A DNA stretch of 44,177 nt from Firmicutes bacterium UBA3553. Lineage in GTDB: Bacteria; Bacillota; Clostridia; Tissierellales; Sedimentibacteraceae. Below are positions 32,536 through 41,851 of this stretch, piece by piece. The notes under the pieces were generated by a model, which had not been told where the DNA came from, did not search any database, and saw nothing but the letters and a program-made list of their open reading frames with translations. Where the stretch lies: assembly GCA_002381185.1 (NCBI GenBank), contig DFOA01000047.1, positions 13,438-57,614 of the forward strand, in the 5' to 3' direction. Every line of letters starts with the position of its first letter. Within the stretch, counting starts at the first letter, position 1. The position numbers and the translations under genes were made by a program.

Positions 32536-32650
32536 CCCTGGACTCATTTTTAAATCCTGATGAATTCCCTATGCGGAATAGACAGCGGTTGATTAATGAG
32601 GACACGAATCCCTAAAATGCCGTAAACAAAATATTATATGGAGGAACAAA

Positions 32651-35062
32651 ATGAAATCATACAATCCAAGTGCCATTGAAAAGAAATGGCAGGAAATTTG
32701 GGAAAACAATGAAACATTTAAAGCTGATGACAATTCAGACAAGAAGAAATTTTATGGCCTTGTGGAGTTTCCATATCCATCAGGAGTAGGGCTGCATGTG
32801 GGTCACATTCGTGCATACACTTCTCTTGAAGTAATATCAAGAAAAAGAAGATTGGAAGGATACAATGTATTATTCCCCATAGGCTGGGATGCCTTCGGAC
32901 TTCCAACCGAAAATTATGCTATACAAACAGGCATTCATCCAAGAGTAGTTACTGACAGAAATATCAAGGTATTTACTCAGCAGTTAAAAGCAGCAGGTTA
33001 TTCATTTGACTGGTCGAGAACGGTTGACACAACAGATCCTGAATATTTCAAATGGACTCAGTGGATATTTGTTCAGTTGTTTAAACACGGCTTGGCTTTT
33101 AAGGATAAAACATATGTTAATTTCTGCAACAGCTGCAAAGTAGTTCTTGCCAATGAGGAATCACAAAACGGTGTTTGTGACCGCTGCGGAAGTGAAGTAG
33201 TACAGCTTGAAAAAGATGTTTGGTTCTTAAAAATAAGAGAATATGCGGATAAATTGTTAGAGGGATTAAACGAGGTTGACTTTTTGCCAAGAATCAGACT
33301 TGAACAGGAGAACTGGATTGGACGCTCTTATGGTGCTGAGGTTGACTTTAAGTTGAAGGATACTACAGATAAATTAAGAGTATTTACAACAAGACCTGAT
33401 ACATTGTTCGGAGTAACATTTATGGTTATTGCTCCTGAGCATCCTTTCCTGGAGAAATATGCTTCAAGAATTACAAATTTGGATGAAATTCATGAATACC
33501 AGGAACAGTCAAGAAAGAAGACTGAATTTGAAAGAGTACAGCTTGCAAAAGACAAAACAGGTGTCGAAATAAAGGGACTTACCGCTGTAAATCCTGTTTC
33601 AGGAAAAGAAGTTCCTGTATGGGTTGCAGATTATGTAATGATGGGCTATGGAACAGGAGCAATAATGGGTGTTCCTGCACACGATACAAGAGACTGGGAA
33701 TTTGCTAAAAAGTTTAATATTCCGATAATTGAAGTTATTGAAGGCGGAAATGTGCAGGAAGAAGCATTCACAGACGTTGAAGACGGAATATTGGTAAATT
33801 CAGATATATTAAACGGCTTGAGAGTAAAAGAAGCCATAGATAAAATAATTGATTTCTTAAAAGAAAACAATCTGGGAGAACCTAAGACAAATTATAAAAT
33901 GAAGGACTGGGCATTTAACAGGCAAAGATACTGGGGAGAGCCTATTCCTATAATCCATTGTCCTCACTGCGGAATGGTTCCTGTTCCTGAAGAAGAGCTT
34001 CCTGTTACGCTGCCTGATGTAGAAAATTATCAGCCGACAGAAACCGGAGAATCACCTCTTGCAAACATACCTGAATGGGTTAATGTGAAATGTCCTGTTT
34101 GCGGCGGTGATGCAAAAAGAGAAACTGACACAATGCCCCAATGGGCAGGTTCTTCGTGGTATTTCCTGAGATATATTGATCCTAATAATCATGATGCTAT
34201 AGCGTCTAAAGAAAAATTTGACTACTGGGGACCCATTGACTGGTATAACGGCGGAATGGAGCATGTTACAAGGCATTTGATATATTCGAGATTCTGGCAC
34301 AGATTCCTTTATGACATAGGGGCAGTAACTTTTAAAGAACCATATGCAAAACGTACAGCTCAGGGTCTTATTCTTGGTTCAGACGGTGAAAAAATGTCCA
34401 AATCAAGAGGAAATGTCGTAAACCCTAACGATATAATCGATGAATACGGTGCAGATACACTAAGAACATACATCATGTTCATTGGCGATTATGAAAAGTA
34501 TGCAATATGGAATGATTCAAGTGTTAAAGGCTGCAAGAGATTCTTGGATAGGGCTTGGAAACTGCAGGAAATGGTTACTGATGAAGAAAATTATTCAGAA
34601 AAACATACATCATTGATGCACAAAACAATTAAGAAGGTAAGTGAAGATTATGAAGCCATGAAGTACAACACAGCTATAGCTGCAATGATGAGCTTTGTAA
34701 ATGATGTTACCTCCGACAATTATATCACTAAAGGCGAGCTTAAGGCATTTGTAACTTTGTTAAATCCGGTTGCTCCTCATATAACTGAAGAGATATGGAA
34801 AGAAATGAATTTCGGCGGAATGCTTAACCAGGGAAACTGGCCTGAATGGGATGAAGAAAAGACAGTCGATGATGTAATTGAATTACCTGTTCAGATAAGC
34901 GGTAAGGTAAGAGGCAAAATTTTGGTATCAAAGGATGCTGACGTTGAAACAGCAAGAAAAATAGTTGTTGAAGACGAAAATATAAATAAATACCTGGAGG
35001 GAAAAACAACTGTAAAAGAAATTTATGTTCCAGGTAAGATTTTTAATATTGTTGTTAAATAA
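32651..35062 (+). CDS. leuS: Leucine--tRNA ligase
   Basis: 803-aa class I synthetase charging tRNA-Leu, normal bacterial length. HIGH-like HVGHIRAYTSLE is near residue 49. The editing domain (about 220-415) has GYGTGAIMGVPAHDTRD, then a zinc-type segment with CPHCG and CPVCG pairs, KMSKS (GEKMSKSRGNVVNP) near residue 580, and the C-terminal anticodon-binding region ending KIFNIVVK. AGGAGG-like GGAGGAAC precedes ATG. It is controlled by the upstream leucine T-box. No clear terminator follows before the next promoter at 35078. Confidence 0.98.
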   Translation: MKSYNPSAIEKKWQEIWENNETFKADDNSDKKKFYGLVEFPYPSGVGLHVGHIRAYTSLEVISRKRRLEGYNVLFPIGWDAFGLPTENYAIQTGIHPRVVTDRNIKVFTQQLKAAGYSFDWSRTVDTTDPEYFKWTQWIFVQLFKHGLAFKDKTYVNFCNSCKVVLANEESQNGVCDRCGSEVVQLEKDVWFLKIREYADKLLEGLNEVDFLPRIRLEQENWIGRSYGAEVDFKLKDTTDKLRVFTTRPDTLFGVTFMVIAPEHPFLEKYASRITNLDEIHEYQEQSRKKTEFERVQLAKDKTGVEIKGLTAVNPVSGKEVPVWVADYVMMGYGTGAIMGVPAHDTRDWEFAKKFNIPIIEVIEGGNVQEEAFTDVEDGILVNSDILNGLRVKEAIDKIIDFLKENNLGEPKTNYKMKDWAFNRQRYWGEPIPIIHCPHCGMVPVPEEELPVTLPDVENYQPTETGESPLANIPEWVNVKCPVCGGDAKRETDTMPQWAGSSWYFLRYIDPNNHDAIASKEKFDYWGPIDWYNGGMEHVTRHLIYSRFWHRFLYDIGAVTFKEPYAKRTAQGLILGSDGEKMSKSRGNVVNPNDIIDEYGADTLRTYIMFIGDYEKYAIWNDSSVKGCKRFLDRAWKLQEMVTDEENYSEKHTSLMHKTIKKVSEDYEAMKYNTAIAAMMSFVNDVTSDNYITKGELKAFVTLLNPVAPHITEEIWKEMNFGGMLNQGNWPEWDEEKTVDDVIELPVQISGKVRGKILVSKDADVETARKIVVEDENINKYLEGKTTVKEIYVPGKIFNIVVK

Positions 35063-35077
35063 AAAAATAAAAAACAG

Positions 35078-35106
35078 TTGACTATATGTTCCAAATGTTG
35101 TAATAT
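35078..35106 (+). promoter_or_regulatory. Promoter of riboswitch/regulator transcript
   Basis: TTGACT (35078-35083), a 17-bp spacer and TAATAT (35101-35106). The start should be near 35113, just ahead of the aptamer. Confidence 0.72.
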
Positions 35107-35114
35107 CTCATAGA

Positions 35115-35225
35115 AAAACATATATTAAAAGGCAAACTTTTCTAAAGGAAAGGGCGCAAAGCATGAAGTCTAAGGAATGAAATATTCTATGATGGTTCGG
35201 CCGCTATTTATAGCGGTCTTTTTTT
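35115..35225 (+). promoter_or_regulatory. GEMM-I riboswitch (cyclic di-GMP-I type)
   Basis: Conserved GEMM-I blocks appear in order: GGCAAAC (from 35131), a CTTTTC/GGAAAG hairpin, GGCGCAAAGC (to about 35162), GTCTAAGG, a GAAT/ATTC hairpin, then ATGGTTCGGCCGC. Class I aptamers of this shape bind c-di-GMP; a minority bind cAMP-GMP, which cannot be ruled out by eye. The 3' end of the aptamer overlaps the 5' arm of an intrinsic terminator (35199-35225), so ligand should decide termination ahead of the XRE-TPR gene. An OFF switch is the usual logic but is not proven here. Confidence 0.82.
35199..35225 (+). terminator. Riboswitch-linked terminator
   Basis: GGCCGCTA (35199-35206) and TAGCGGTC (35211-35218) with one wobble, followed by a run of T to 35225. 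The 5' arm is shared with the aptamer's last conserved bases. Confidence 0.85.
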
Positions 35226-35246
35226 CGGTCTTTTTGGAGGTTGGAA

Positions 35247-36176
35247 ATGGTACATATAGGCACAATAATTGAAAAATACAGACAAGCTTCAGGTATTAGC
35301 CGCAAGGAGCTGTCAGAGAATATCTGTTCAGAAAAGCATATTTACTTAATTGAAAGGGGAGAACGCTCACCTTCTGCAAATATGCTCAAACATCTGGGAG
35401 ACAGGCTGGGTATTAATTTGTTTGATTTTTATCCGTATCTTAATTGTATTGAACCTTTGGTGGTTCGGGAAAAAATAAAAGATTTCTATATATATAGGAC
35501 AAACCTCGATTTTGACTCTCTGAAAAAGATTTCAACGGAATCAGGTGAGCTTAAGGATTTTAAAAACAAGCCATGGGGTTTTGAAATTCAGTTGAATAAT
35601 CTATATTATATGGCTTTTGTAGAGAAAAAGCATGAAGAAACAATTGCTCAATTAGAAAGTCTGATTAAAGAAACAAAATCATGGGAATTTTCAGATATGT
35701 TTGATGTAAATGCGTATACTCTCATGGCAACCCTTTGTCTTATTACCGGGGATGCCTGTGGTGCAAGGAGTGCAGCATTAAATGCATATGAAATTTTTCG
35801 AAAAAAATATGAAGTTGAAAGATATCTGCAGTTGTCAACCACCATAACCGTAAATTTAATGGGAGCATACTACATTAACGGTGAATATGACGATGTTATA
35901 AACGTCAGCCGTGAATTCCTACGGATAAAGCAGAGACTCAATTCATACGACAGAATTCATTTCATATATTTTTTTATGTCTTTTGCCTACTATGAGAAAA
36001 AAATGCGTGAAGAAGCACATGAATTTTTAAAAAAAGCGATTTATTTCCTCATGATGGAGTACAGGCCGACAGATGTCAGCTATGTTTCAATGGATTTAAG
36101 GTTCCGTGAAATGCTGGATGACCTAAGTGCAGGGTCGGAAATAACACGCGATTTCAGAAAGAAATACAATATATGA
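35247..36176 (+). CDS. XRE regulator with TPR-like C-terminal domain
   Basis: 309 aa. An N-terminal HTH (residues 1-62: IIEKYRQASGISRKELSENI, SEKHIYLIERGERSPSANML, LGDRLGINLFDFYPYL) is followed by about 240 residues of helical repeats resembling the TPR domain of RRNPP/Rgg-type peptide-sensing regulators; peptide sensing is inference. ATG 35247 is chosen with GGAGG 6 nt upstream; TTG 35241 directly abuts that site. Expression is gated by the GEMM-I riboswitch. It lies 273 bp before the adhesin gene, the likeliest target. No matching signal-peptide gene was found nearby. Confidence 0.9.
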   Translation: MVHIGTIIEKYRQASGISRKELSENICSEKHIYLIERGERSPSANMLKHLGDRLGINLFDFYPYLNCIEPLVVREKIKDFYIYRTNLDFDSLKKISTESGELKDFKNKPWGFEIQLNNLYYMAFVEKKHEETIAQLESLIKETKSWEFSDMFDVNAYTLMATLCLITGDACGARSAALNAYEIFRKKYEVERYLQLSTTITVNLMGAYYINGEYDDVINVSREFLRIKQRLNSYDRIHFIYFFMSFAYYEKKMREEAHEFLKKAIYFLMMEYRPTDVSYVSMDLRFREMLDDLSAGSEITRDFRKKYNI

Positions 36177-36272
36177 AGGAAAATCCGCGTATCCCATAAC
36201 CCCTAGGATAATAGCACATTCATAATGAGTGAAAATAACATTGCATTAAGTAACAATTGTTCTATATAACGT

Positions 36273-36321
36273 ACCCTGCATTTGTGATAACATGAAATTG
36301 CAGGGTTTTGAGTGTTATCAC
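36273..36321. promoter_or_regulatory. Interleaved inverted repeats upstream of adhesin gene
   Basis: Arm A ACCCTGCA (36273-36280) pairs with TGCAGGGT (36299-36306). Arm B GTGATAACA (36284-36292) pairs perfectly with TGTTATCAC (36313-36321). The order A-B-A'-B' allows an H-type pseudoknot or two competing hairpins if transcribed. At DNA level B' overlaps a possible promoter, TTGAGT (36308-36313) with TAATAT (36332-36337, spacer 18), so it could instead be an operator. The rest of 36177-36449 shows no gene. Confidence 0.6.
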
Positions 36322-36449
36322 TTAATAGGTTTAATATAAAATAAAGGGTATATGTTCTTTAACAGCCCAATAGAGAATAAAATAATTTAAGTTGTTATTT
36401 ATCAGCATTATGCTTTTAAATAAAATTTTATGAGAAAGGAGGAAATAAA

Positions 36450-39400
36450 ATGGAAAAAATAAAAAGGGCAAAATGCATCAGTATGGTACTGTTGATTATG
36501 ATGGTGTTACAGTTATTAATGCCTGTTAGTTTTGCGTATGGGGATACAAACGAAGAGCATGGTATAGATTTGTCAGAAGGAGGTAGCTCGCTATTATCAG
36601 GTTCAACAACGAGTTCCGCAATCACTGCTACAATTAATCTTGTATTTAAGGATAAAAAAGGAGATATTATAGATCACACAAATAGTTCTGTTTCCATTCC
36701 ATTAGATGCAAGTGTTAATTTAAGTGTCAGATTAGATATCAAGGACATGGATACTCCAAACGATCCTGATGACGAAGGATTTATAGACATTAGTGAAGAT
36801 TATGTAATTAAGATTGCTGAACAAATAAGTATATCTGAAGATAAAGAAATAGCAATATACCATCCTACTGATAAGGATGTGCAAATTGCCACCGCAAGAA
36901 TTAATACTGATGGGTCTGTTAAGATCACATTCCTTCCGGCAATAAATGAATACGATGAAGGCAGATATGTGAAGATTGAAGCTGATGGAACCATGGATGC
37001 ATCTGAACTTGGAGAAGGCGGAGAACAGGTTCTTGAGTTTGAATTTCCCGGGAAGACTGAAACTGTAAACGTAAAATTTGATGAAAAAGTAGAGACGGTT
37101 ACAGTCGATAAGTCTGGAAGCTGGGATAAGGATAAGAACGAAATAACCTGGACAATAACGGTTAAAGCTAGTACCACTCCAAAAGGACTGGGCATAAAAA
37201 ATGTGGTTATAACAGATACAATAGGCTCCGGACAAACGTGGGATAGAGTAGTTGATAATGGTGGTTCCAAGTATGATGATGTTAGTAAAACATTTACATT
37301 TGAACAACTAAATGATGGAGCTACAAAAACTATCAAGGTGGTTACTAGACCTGATCTATCTGCCTTTGAACCGAAAGATGAAGACAAAACAATTACTCTT
37401 AAGAATACATCAGGCGGAACTTACGGGAAAGAGGGAGTAATTACAGATAAAACCGCAGAGGTTAAAAATACTGTAGACTTTATAAATAAGAAAGGGCAAT
37501 TTATTTCAGGAGCCACAAGAGATAAAGATGTTATAAAGTGGACTATAGAAATAAATAACAATAATTTAACGATACCTGCCGGAACAACGTTGGAAGATAT
37601 AATTCCTAAAAATTTGAAGCTGAATTCCGATAGCGTTATAATTGACGGTAAAGCCGTTTCTGAATTTAGCGGAGCCAGTTTCGCCGAGACCGAAAATGGA
37701 TTCAAAATTACATTTGGCAACGGCTTAACTAAAAAGGCAACTATAACATATGAAACAAGTATAGACGACACTGATGCATACGAACCTGATAAAACAGTGA
37801 GATATGTTAATAACGCAAAACTTACTTGGACTGACAATGGTGAAAAAAGTGTAACCGGAACAGGAGAAGTCGGTATCGGAAGAACTGTAATTCAGAAATC
37901 CGTAAATGGGTACGAAGCAAATGATAACCGATATGTTAAGTGGAAAATAACAATAAACAAGGATAAGCTGGACATAAAAAATCCCGTAGTTACGGACACT
38001 CTTCCCAAGGAGTTGGAATATGTAAGTCATACTATTTCGCCGACGACAGAGGTATGGACAACGACAACCACCGGAACCGCTATTGGAGGAGGACAGGTTA
38101 TAACATTCAGTTATAGCGGAGATATTATCAAAACATATACTATAACTTTAATTACCAAGATTAAAGATGAGTACAAGGATATATACGGTGCGAATAAAGA
38201 TACTCCTTTTACAAATGAAGTATCATTAAGCGGTACTAACGTTACTAAAACAAACAAAGCAACAGCTACGGAGACATATAAAAGTACTGTAATTGCAAAA
38301 TCTAATACAGGTTATGATTATACTGCAAGACGAGCATCCTGGGAAATAATCGTGAATCAGAACAAGATGACGATAAATAATGCTGTTGTTACAGATACTA
38401 TTGGAGATTATCATGAGTTTGTTGACGGTTCGTTAAAGCTTGGAGATACTTTTCTTGAAAGAGTAGAGGGGGGACCGGGTGTAGGGCAGTATTCTGTTGT
38501 AAATAAGGTAGTAACGATAAATCTTGGAAAAATAGATAAGACAACAGAGAAAATAACCTACGAAACCGAAATACCAGAGACTGTGCTTGTTGATATCTTT
38601 GGTAAAAACAGCACAACCGATACTCCTAAAATAACAAACAGCGCAACAATAACCGGTGATGAAATAAAGGCTGGCGGACAAAATGTAAAGTCTGAAAAAC
38701 TAATAAGCAATACTGTTATAAGCAAAAAGGCAAAATATAACACCGGAGATGATTTTATTGAATGGTTGGTTGAAGTTAACTTAAGCCAATTGGACTTTGG
38801 CGATGCTAACATAACCCTTGAGGATACCCTGCAAAGCATTCTTATATTAGACAAAAACAGTGTTAAACTGTATGAGCTTAATATGAAGCCTGACGGCACA
38901 TATGAACCGATTAATGAAAGCAATATTGTTGTGGGGAAGGTAACGGTTGACTATGATACAACTACAAACAAGGTTGTGTTTGAGCTTGGCAAGATAAATA
39001 AAGCATATCTGTTAAAGTTTACTACTGATATTAACAGTGATAAATTAAATCAGACTATATCAAACACCATATCTTTAAAAGGTCATGCAAAAATTAGTGA
39101 TAATGCAACTGGAAGCAAACAAGTAAACTTTAACAACTTAGGCGGTGAAGGCAACGGAAGCAAGACAAAAGGAAGCATAAAAATTATTAAGAATGATGAT
39201 TATGAAAATCCGATTGAAGGTGTTAAGTTTGAACTTTACGATCAATTAAAGAAACCATTTGACCCTGCTAAAATAAGTATTACTAATGAGGAAGGTATCG
39301 CATATTTTGAAGATTTGCCCATAGGTACTTATTGGATAAAGGAAGTTTCGGTTCCGGTTGGGTTTGTAATGCTACAGGATGAGATTGATGTAACGATTAA

Positions 39401-41804
39401 AAAGGGAGTTCCTACTCCTGAATTAGACCCTAAAAATCCTGTTAAAACTATATTAAATGATAGAATTGTAAAGGATAAGATCGTTGTCAAGAAAGTTGAT
39501 GAAGCAGGAAAAGTACTAACAGGTGTTAAATTCGATTTGTATGAGAAGGGCGGCAATAAAATTATTAAAAGTGCTGTTTCTGATGCAAATGGGTTTGTAA
39601 CATTTGATGACATTATCAAGGGAGAGTATGAAATTAAAGAAGCAGAGGCTCCTGAAGGATATTTAAAATCAAAAACTGTGATATACGTCAAAGCCGAAAA
39701 AATTCCTGATGATATTTCACGATTAAATATAATCTATAGCTATGACGGTAATGATTATACCGTTGAAAATCCTGAGTTTATAAACACATCAATAGATATA
39801 GAGCTAATCAAGAAAAATGACAGGGATATACTATTGCCGGGAGCTCAGTTCACTTTATATGATTCGAAAGGTGAGCAGGTAGGTGAAGCGGTAGTAAGTA
39901 AAGCAGTAATAGGTGAAAATTTAAATGGAAATGTTATTTTCAAAGGAATTAAACCAGGAACATACACCATTAAAGAAACTGGTTTCCCTGAGAGTTACAT
40001 TAAAACACCTGTGGAAATAGAAGTAACGGTAAGTGTAAGTAAAGACGGTACTGAAAAGACTGTAACATTTGACGGGTATGAGGATAATGAAATTCCAACA
40101 ATTGAGAATAAATTGGATATAAAGGATGATATTATCATAATAAAAGCTGATACATTGGATAATCCTTTAAAACTCGCGGAATTTGATTTATATACTTTAG
40201 TCAATGGAGAATTAGCTGAAAAGGTAGCTTCTGCCCAATCAAAGGAAGATGGAACAGTAAGGTTTGAAATGATTCCTGAGGGCACCTATGTAGTTAAAGA
40301 AAAAACTCCGCCTGCAGGGTATCTAAAATCAGACAATTTAATATATGTTAAAGTTGACCGAACCAAAGATAGCAAACCAAAGGTTGAATATAGTATTGAT
40401 AAAGAAAACTATACAAGTGTTGTTCCTAAATTTATAAACAATTCAATTAATATTGAGTTCAGCAAAAAAGATAAGAACAATAATCCTTTGGAAGGAGCGG
40501 TGTTTGAAATTTACCATGATGACGGAACCCCGGTGCTTGATGCCGATAATAAAAATGTTGCTTCAACATCAGGTGATGATGGTAAGGTAGTATTCAAAGC
40601 AATCCCTGCCGGGATATATACCATTAAGGAAACCAAAGCACCAAGCGGATATAAAGACTATAGCAAAGAAATTAAAGCAGTTGTAACTGCAGATGGTCAA
40701 GTTAATCTTACTGTTGATGAAGAAGTGTTGGCGGATAATACGGTCATCAACGAAAAGAGATCAGGCGGTGGCGGAACACTTGTTTTCGGCAAAATTGCAA
40801 TCAAGAAGACAGATGAGGATAAAAAGGTTCTTTCAGGGGCAGAATTCACATTGTATGATGAGGACGGCAAGGTTGTTGACAAGGCAGTGACCGGTTCTGA
40901 CGGTACAGTTTCGTTTGAGGATTTGGAAACTGGGAATTATGTGCTGAAGGAAACAAAGGCTCCCGAAGGGTATGTATTGGATGAAAATGAGACTGATATT
41001 ACAATCAGCGGTTCCCAGACAAAGACCTACACCTTCACCAACAAGAAGGAAGAGCCTAAGAAACCCGGTAGAATTGAAATAATCAAGACCGACGAGAAAG
41101 GGAAACTCCTTTCAGATGCATGGTTCAGCCTGATTGATGAAAAGGGCTCAACACTGCAGAATGTTGAAACTGTGAACGGCCGTGCGGTATTTGAAAATGT
41201 ACCTGCAGGCAAGTACACGGTTAAGGAAGTCCAGGCCCCTGAAGGCTATGAGCCCAGCAGCCAGGCTGTTTCTGTGACTGTCGGAAGTGAAGAAACTGTA
41301 ACAGTAAGATTTATAAACAAACTTTCCGGAACAACAACTGTTGTTCCGGTTTACGGAAATATTTTAATTAACAAGGTTGATGAAAATTCCATGGCTCTTC
41401 CGGGAGCGGAGTTCACTCTCTATAATGAAAATAATGAGATAATCGGAACTGCCGTATCTGATGAAAGCGGAAAGGTTATGTTTGAAAACCTTGTGGAAGG
41501 GAAATATTTTGTAAAAGAAACAAAAGCGCCGGAAGGCTATGAGTTGGTGTCTGATGCTTTGAACGTAAATGTTGCAGCTGGAAAGACTTATAGCTACAAA
41601 TTTAAAAATATACCTTCTTCTGCTTTAATAGGGGACCCGGATGTACCCGTGGGTTGGGAAACTATAGAAGACCCCGATGTACCCGGCGATACTACATTGC
41701 CTGATACTGGTTCATTGCTAAATACATGGATATTGACAGTCATAGGTTTAATATTTATGTTGACAGGTATTGTTTTATATGACAAAAGAAGAATTATAGG
41801 TTAA
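36450..41804 (+). CDS. Giant LPXTG-anchored adhesin with collagen-binding-type and SpaA/Cna_B domains
   Basis: 1784 aa. A signal peptide (about 1-31: MVLLIMMVLQLLMPVSFA) is followed by about six tandem adhesin domains (about 45-900) of the collagen-binding/isopeptide fold. These carry recurring motifs such as NEITWTITV, RYVKWKITINKDKLDIKNPVVTD and RRASWEIIVNQ, with TDT(L/I) ends. Eight SpaA/Cna_B domains follow (about 908-1725), each with an N-terminal Lys strand, a KETKAPEGY-like Glu and usually a C-terminal Asn, the set that forms intradomain isopeptide bonds. The sorting signal is LPDTG at 1750-1754, a hydrophobic helix and a KRR tail. Sortase anchors it to peptidoglycan. No YPKN pilin motif was seen, so a single-chain adhesin is likelier than a pilus. 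Confidence 0.93.
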   Translation: MEKIKRAKCISMVLLIMMVLQLLMPVSFAYGDTNEEHGIDLSEGGSSLLSGSTTSSAITATINLVFKDKKGDIIDHTNSSVSIPLDASVNLSVRLDIKDMDTPNDPDDEGFIDISEDYVIKIAEQISISEDKEIAIYHPTDKDVQIATARINTDGSVKITFLPAINEYDEGRYVKIEADGTMDASELGEGGEQVLEFEFPGKTETVNVKFDEKVETVTVDKSGSWDKDKNEITWTITVKASTTPKGLGIKNVVITDTIGSGQTWDRVVDNGGSKYDDVSKTFTFEQLNDGATKTIKVVTRPDLSAFEPKDEDKTITLKNTSGGTYGKEGVITDKTAEVKNTVDFINKKGQFISGATRDKDVIKWTIEINNNNLTIPAGTTLEDIIPKNLKLNSDSVIIDGKAVSEFSGASFAETENGFKITFGNGLTKKATITYETSIDDTDAYEPDKTVRYVNNAKLTWTDNGEKSVTGTGEVGIGRTVIQKSVNGYEANDNRYVKWKITINKDKLDIKNPVVTDTLPKELEYVSHTISPTTEVWTTTTTGTAIGGGQVITFSYSGDIIKTYTITLITKIKDEYKDIYGANKDTPFTNEVSLSGTNVTKTNKATATETYKSTVIAKSNTGYDYTARRASWEIIVNQNKMTINNAVVTDTIGDYHEFVDGSLKLGDTFLERVEGGPGVGQYSVVNKVVTINLGKIDKTTEKITYETEIPETVLVDIFGKNSTTDTPKITNSATITGDEIKAGGQNVKSEKLISNTVISKKAKYNTGDDFIEWLVEVNLSQLDFGDANITLEDTLQSILILDKNSVKLYELNMKPDGTYEPINESNIVVGKVTVDYDTTTNKVVFELGKINKAYLLKFTTDINSDKLNQTISNTISLKGHAKISDNATGSKQVNFNNLGGEGNGSKTKGSIKIIKNDDYENPIEGVKFELYDQLKKPFDPAKISITNEEGIAYFEDLPIGTYWIKEVSVPVGFVMLQDEIDVTIKKGVPTPELDPKNPVKTILNDRIVKDKIVVKKVDEAGKVLTGVKFDLYEKGGNKIIKSAVSDANGFVTFDDIIKGEYEIKEAEAPEGYLKSKTVIYVKAEKIPDDISRLNIIYSYDGNDYTVENPEFINTSIDIELIKKNDRDILLPGAQFTLYDSKGEQVGEAVVSKAVIGENLNGNVIFKGIKPGTYTIKETGFPESYIKTPVEIEVTVSVSKDGTEKTVTFDGYEDNEIPTIENKLDIKDDIIIIKADTLDNPLKLAEFDLYTLVNGELAEKVASAQSKEDGTVRFEMIPEGTYVVKEKTPPAGYLKSDNLIYVKVDRTKDSKPKVEYSIDKENYTSVVPKFINNSINIEFSKKDKNNNPLEGAVFEIYHDDGTPVLDADNKNVASTSGDDGKVVFKAIPAGIYTIKETKAPSGYKDYSKEIKAVVTADGQVNLTVDEEVLADNTVINEKRSGGGGTLVFGKIAIKKTDEDKKVLSGAEFTLYDEDGKVVDKAVTGSDGTVSFEDLETGNYVLKETKAPEGYVLDENETDITISGSQTKTYTFTNKKEEPKKPGRIEIIKTDEKGKLLSDAWFSLIDEKGSTLQNVETVNGRAVFENVPAGKYTVKEVQAPEGYEPSSQAVSVTVGSEETVTVRFINKLSGTTTVVPVYGNILINKVDENSMALPGAEFTLYNENNEIIGTAVSDESGKVMFENLVEGKYFVKETKAPEGYELVSDALNVNVAAGKTYSYKFKNIPSSALIGDPDVPVGWETIEDPDVPGDTTLPDTGSLLNTWILTVIGLIFMLTGIVLYDKRRIIG

Positions 41805-41809
41805 TTACT

Positions 41810-41830
41810 GGGAGGAGCTTTGCTCCTCTC
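41810..41830 (+). terminator. Hairpin between adhesin and sortase genes
   Basis: GGGAGGAGC and GCTCCTCTC form a 9-bp stem with a TTT loop and one wobble. There is no T-run, so it is more likely a processing or partial attenuation point that sets sortase below adhesin. Confidence 0.5.
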
Positions 41831-41851
41831 TGATTTTAAGAGGATGATTGT

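Noticed and set aside
36732..37387. Long antisense open frames within the adhesin gene
   Set aside because: They mirror the codon bias of the adhesin, lack ribosome binding sites and overlap a clearly real gene.
36450..41804. Major pilin subunit
   Set aside because: There is no YPKN-type pilin motif or E-box arrangement, no second pilin gene, and the sortase looks class D-like rather than pilin-type class C.
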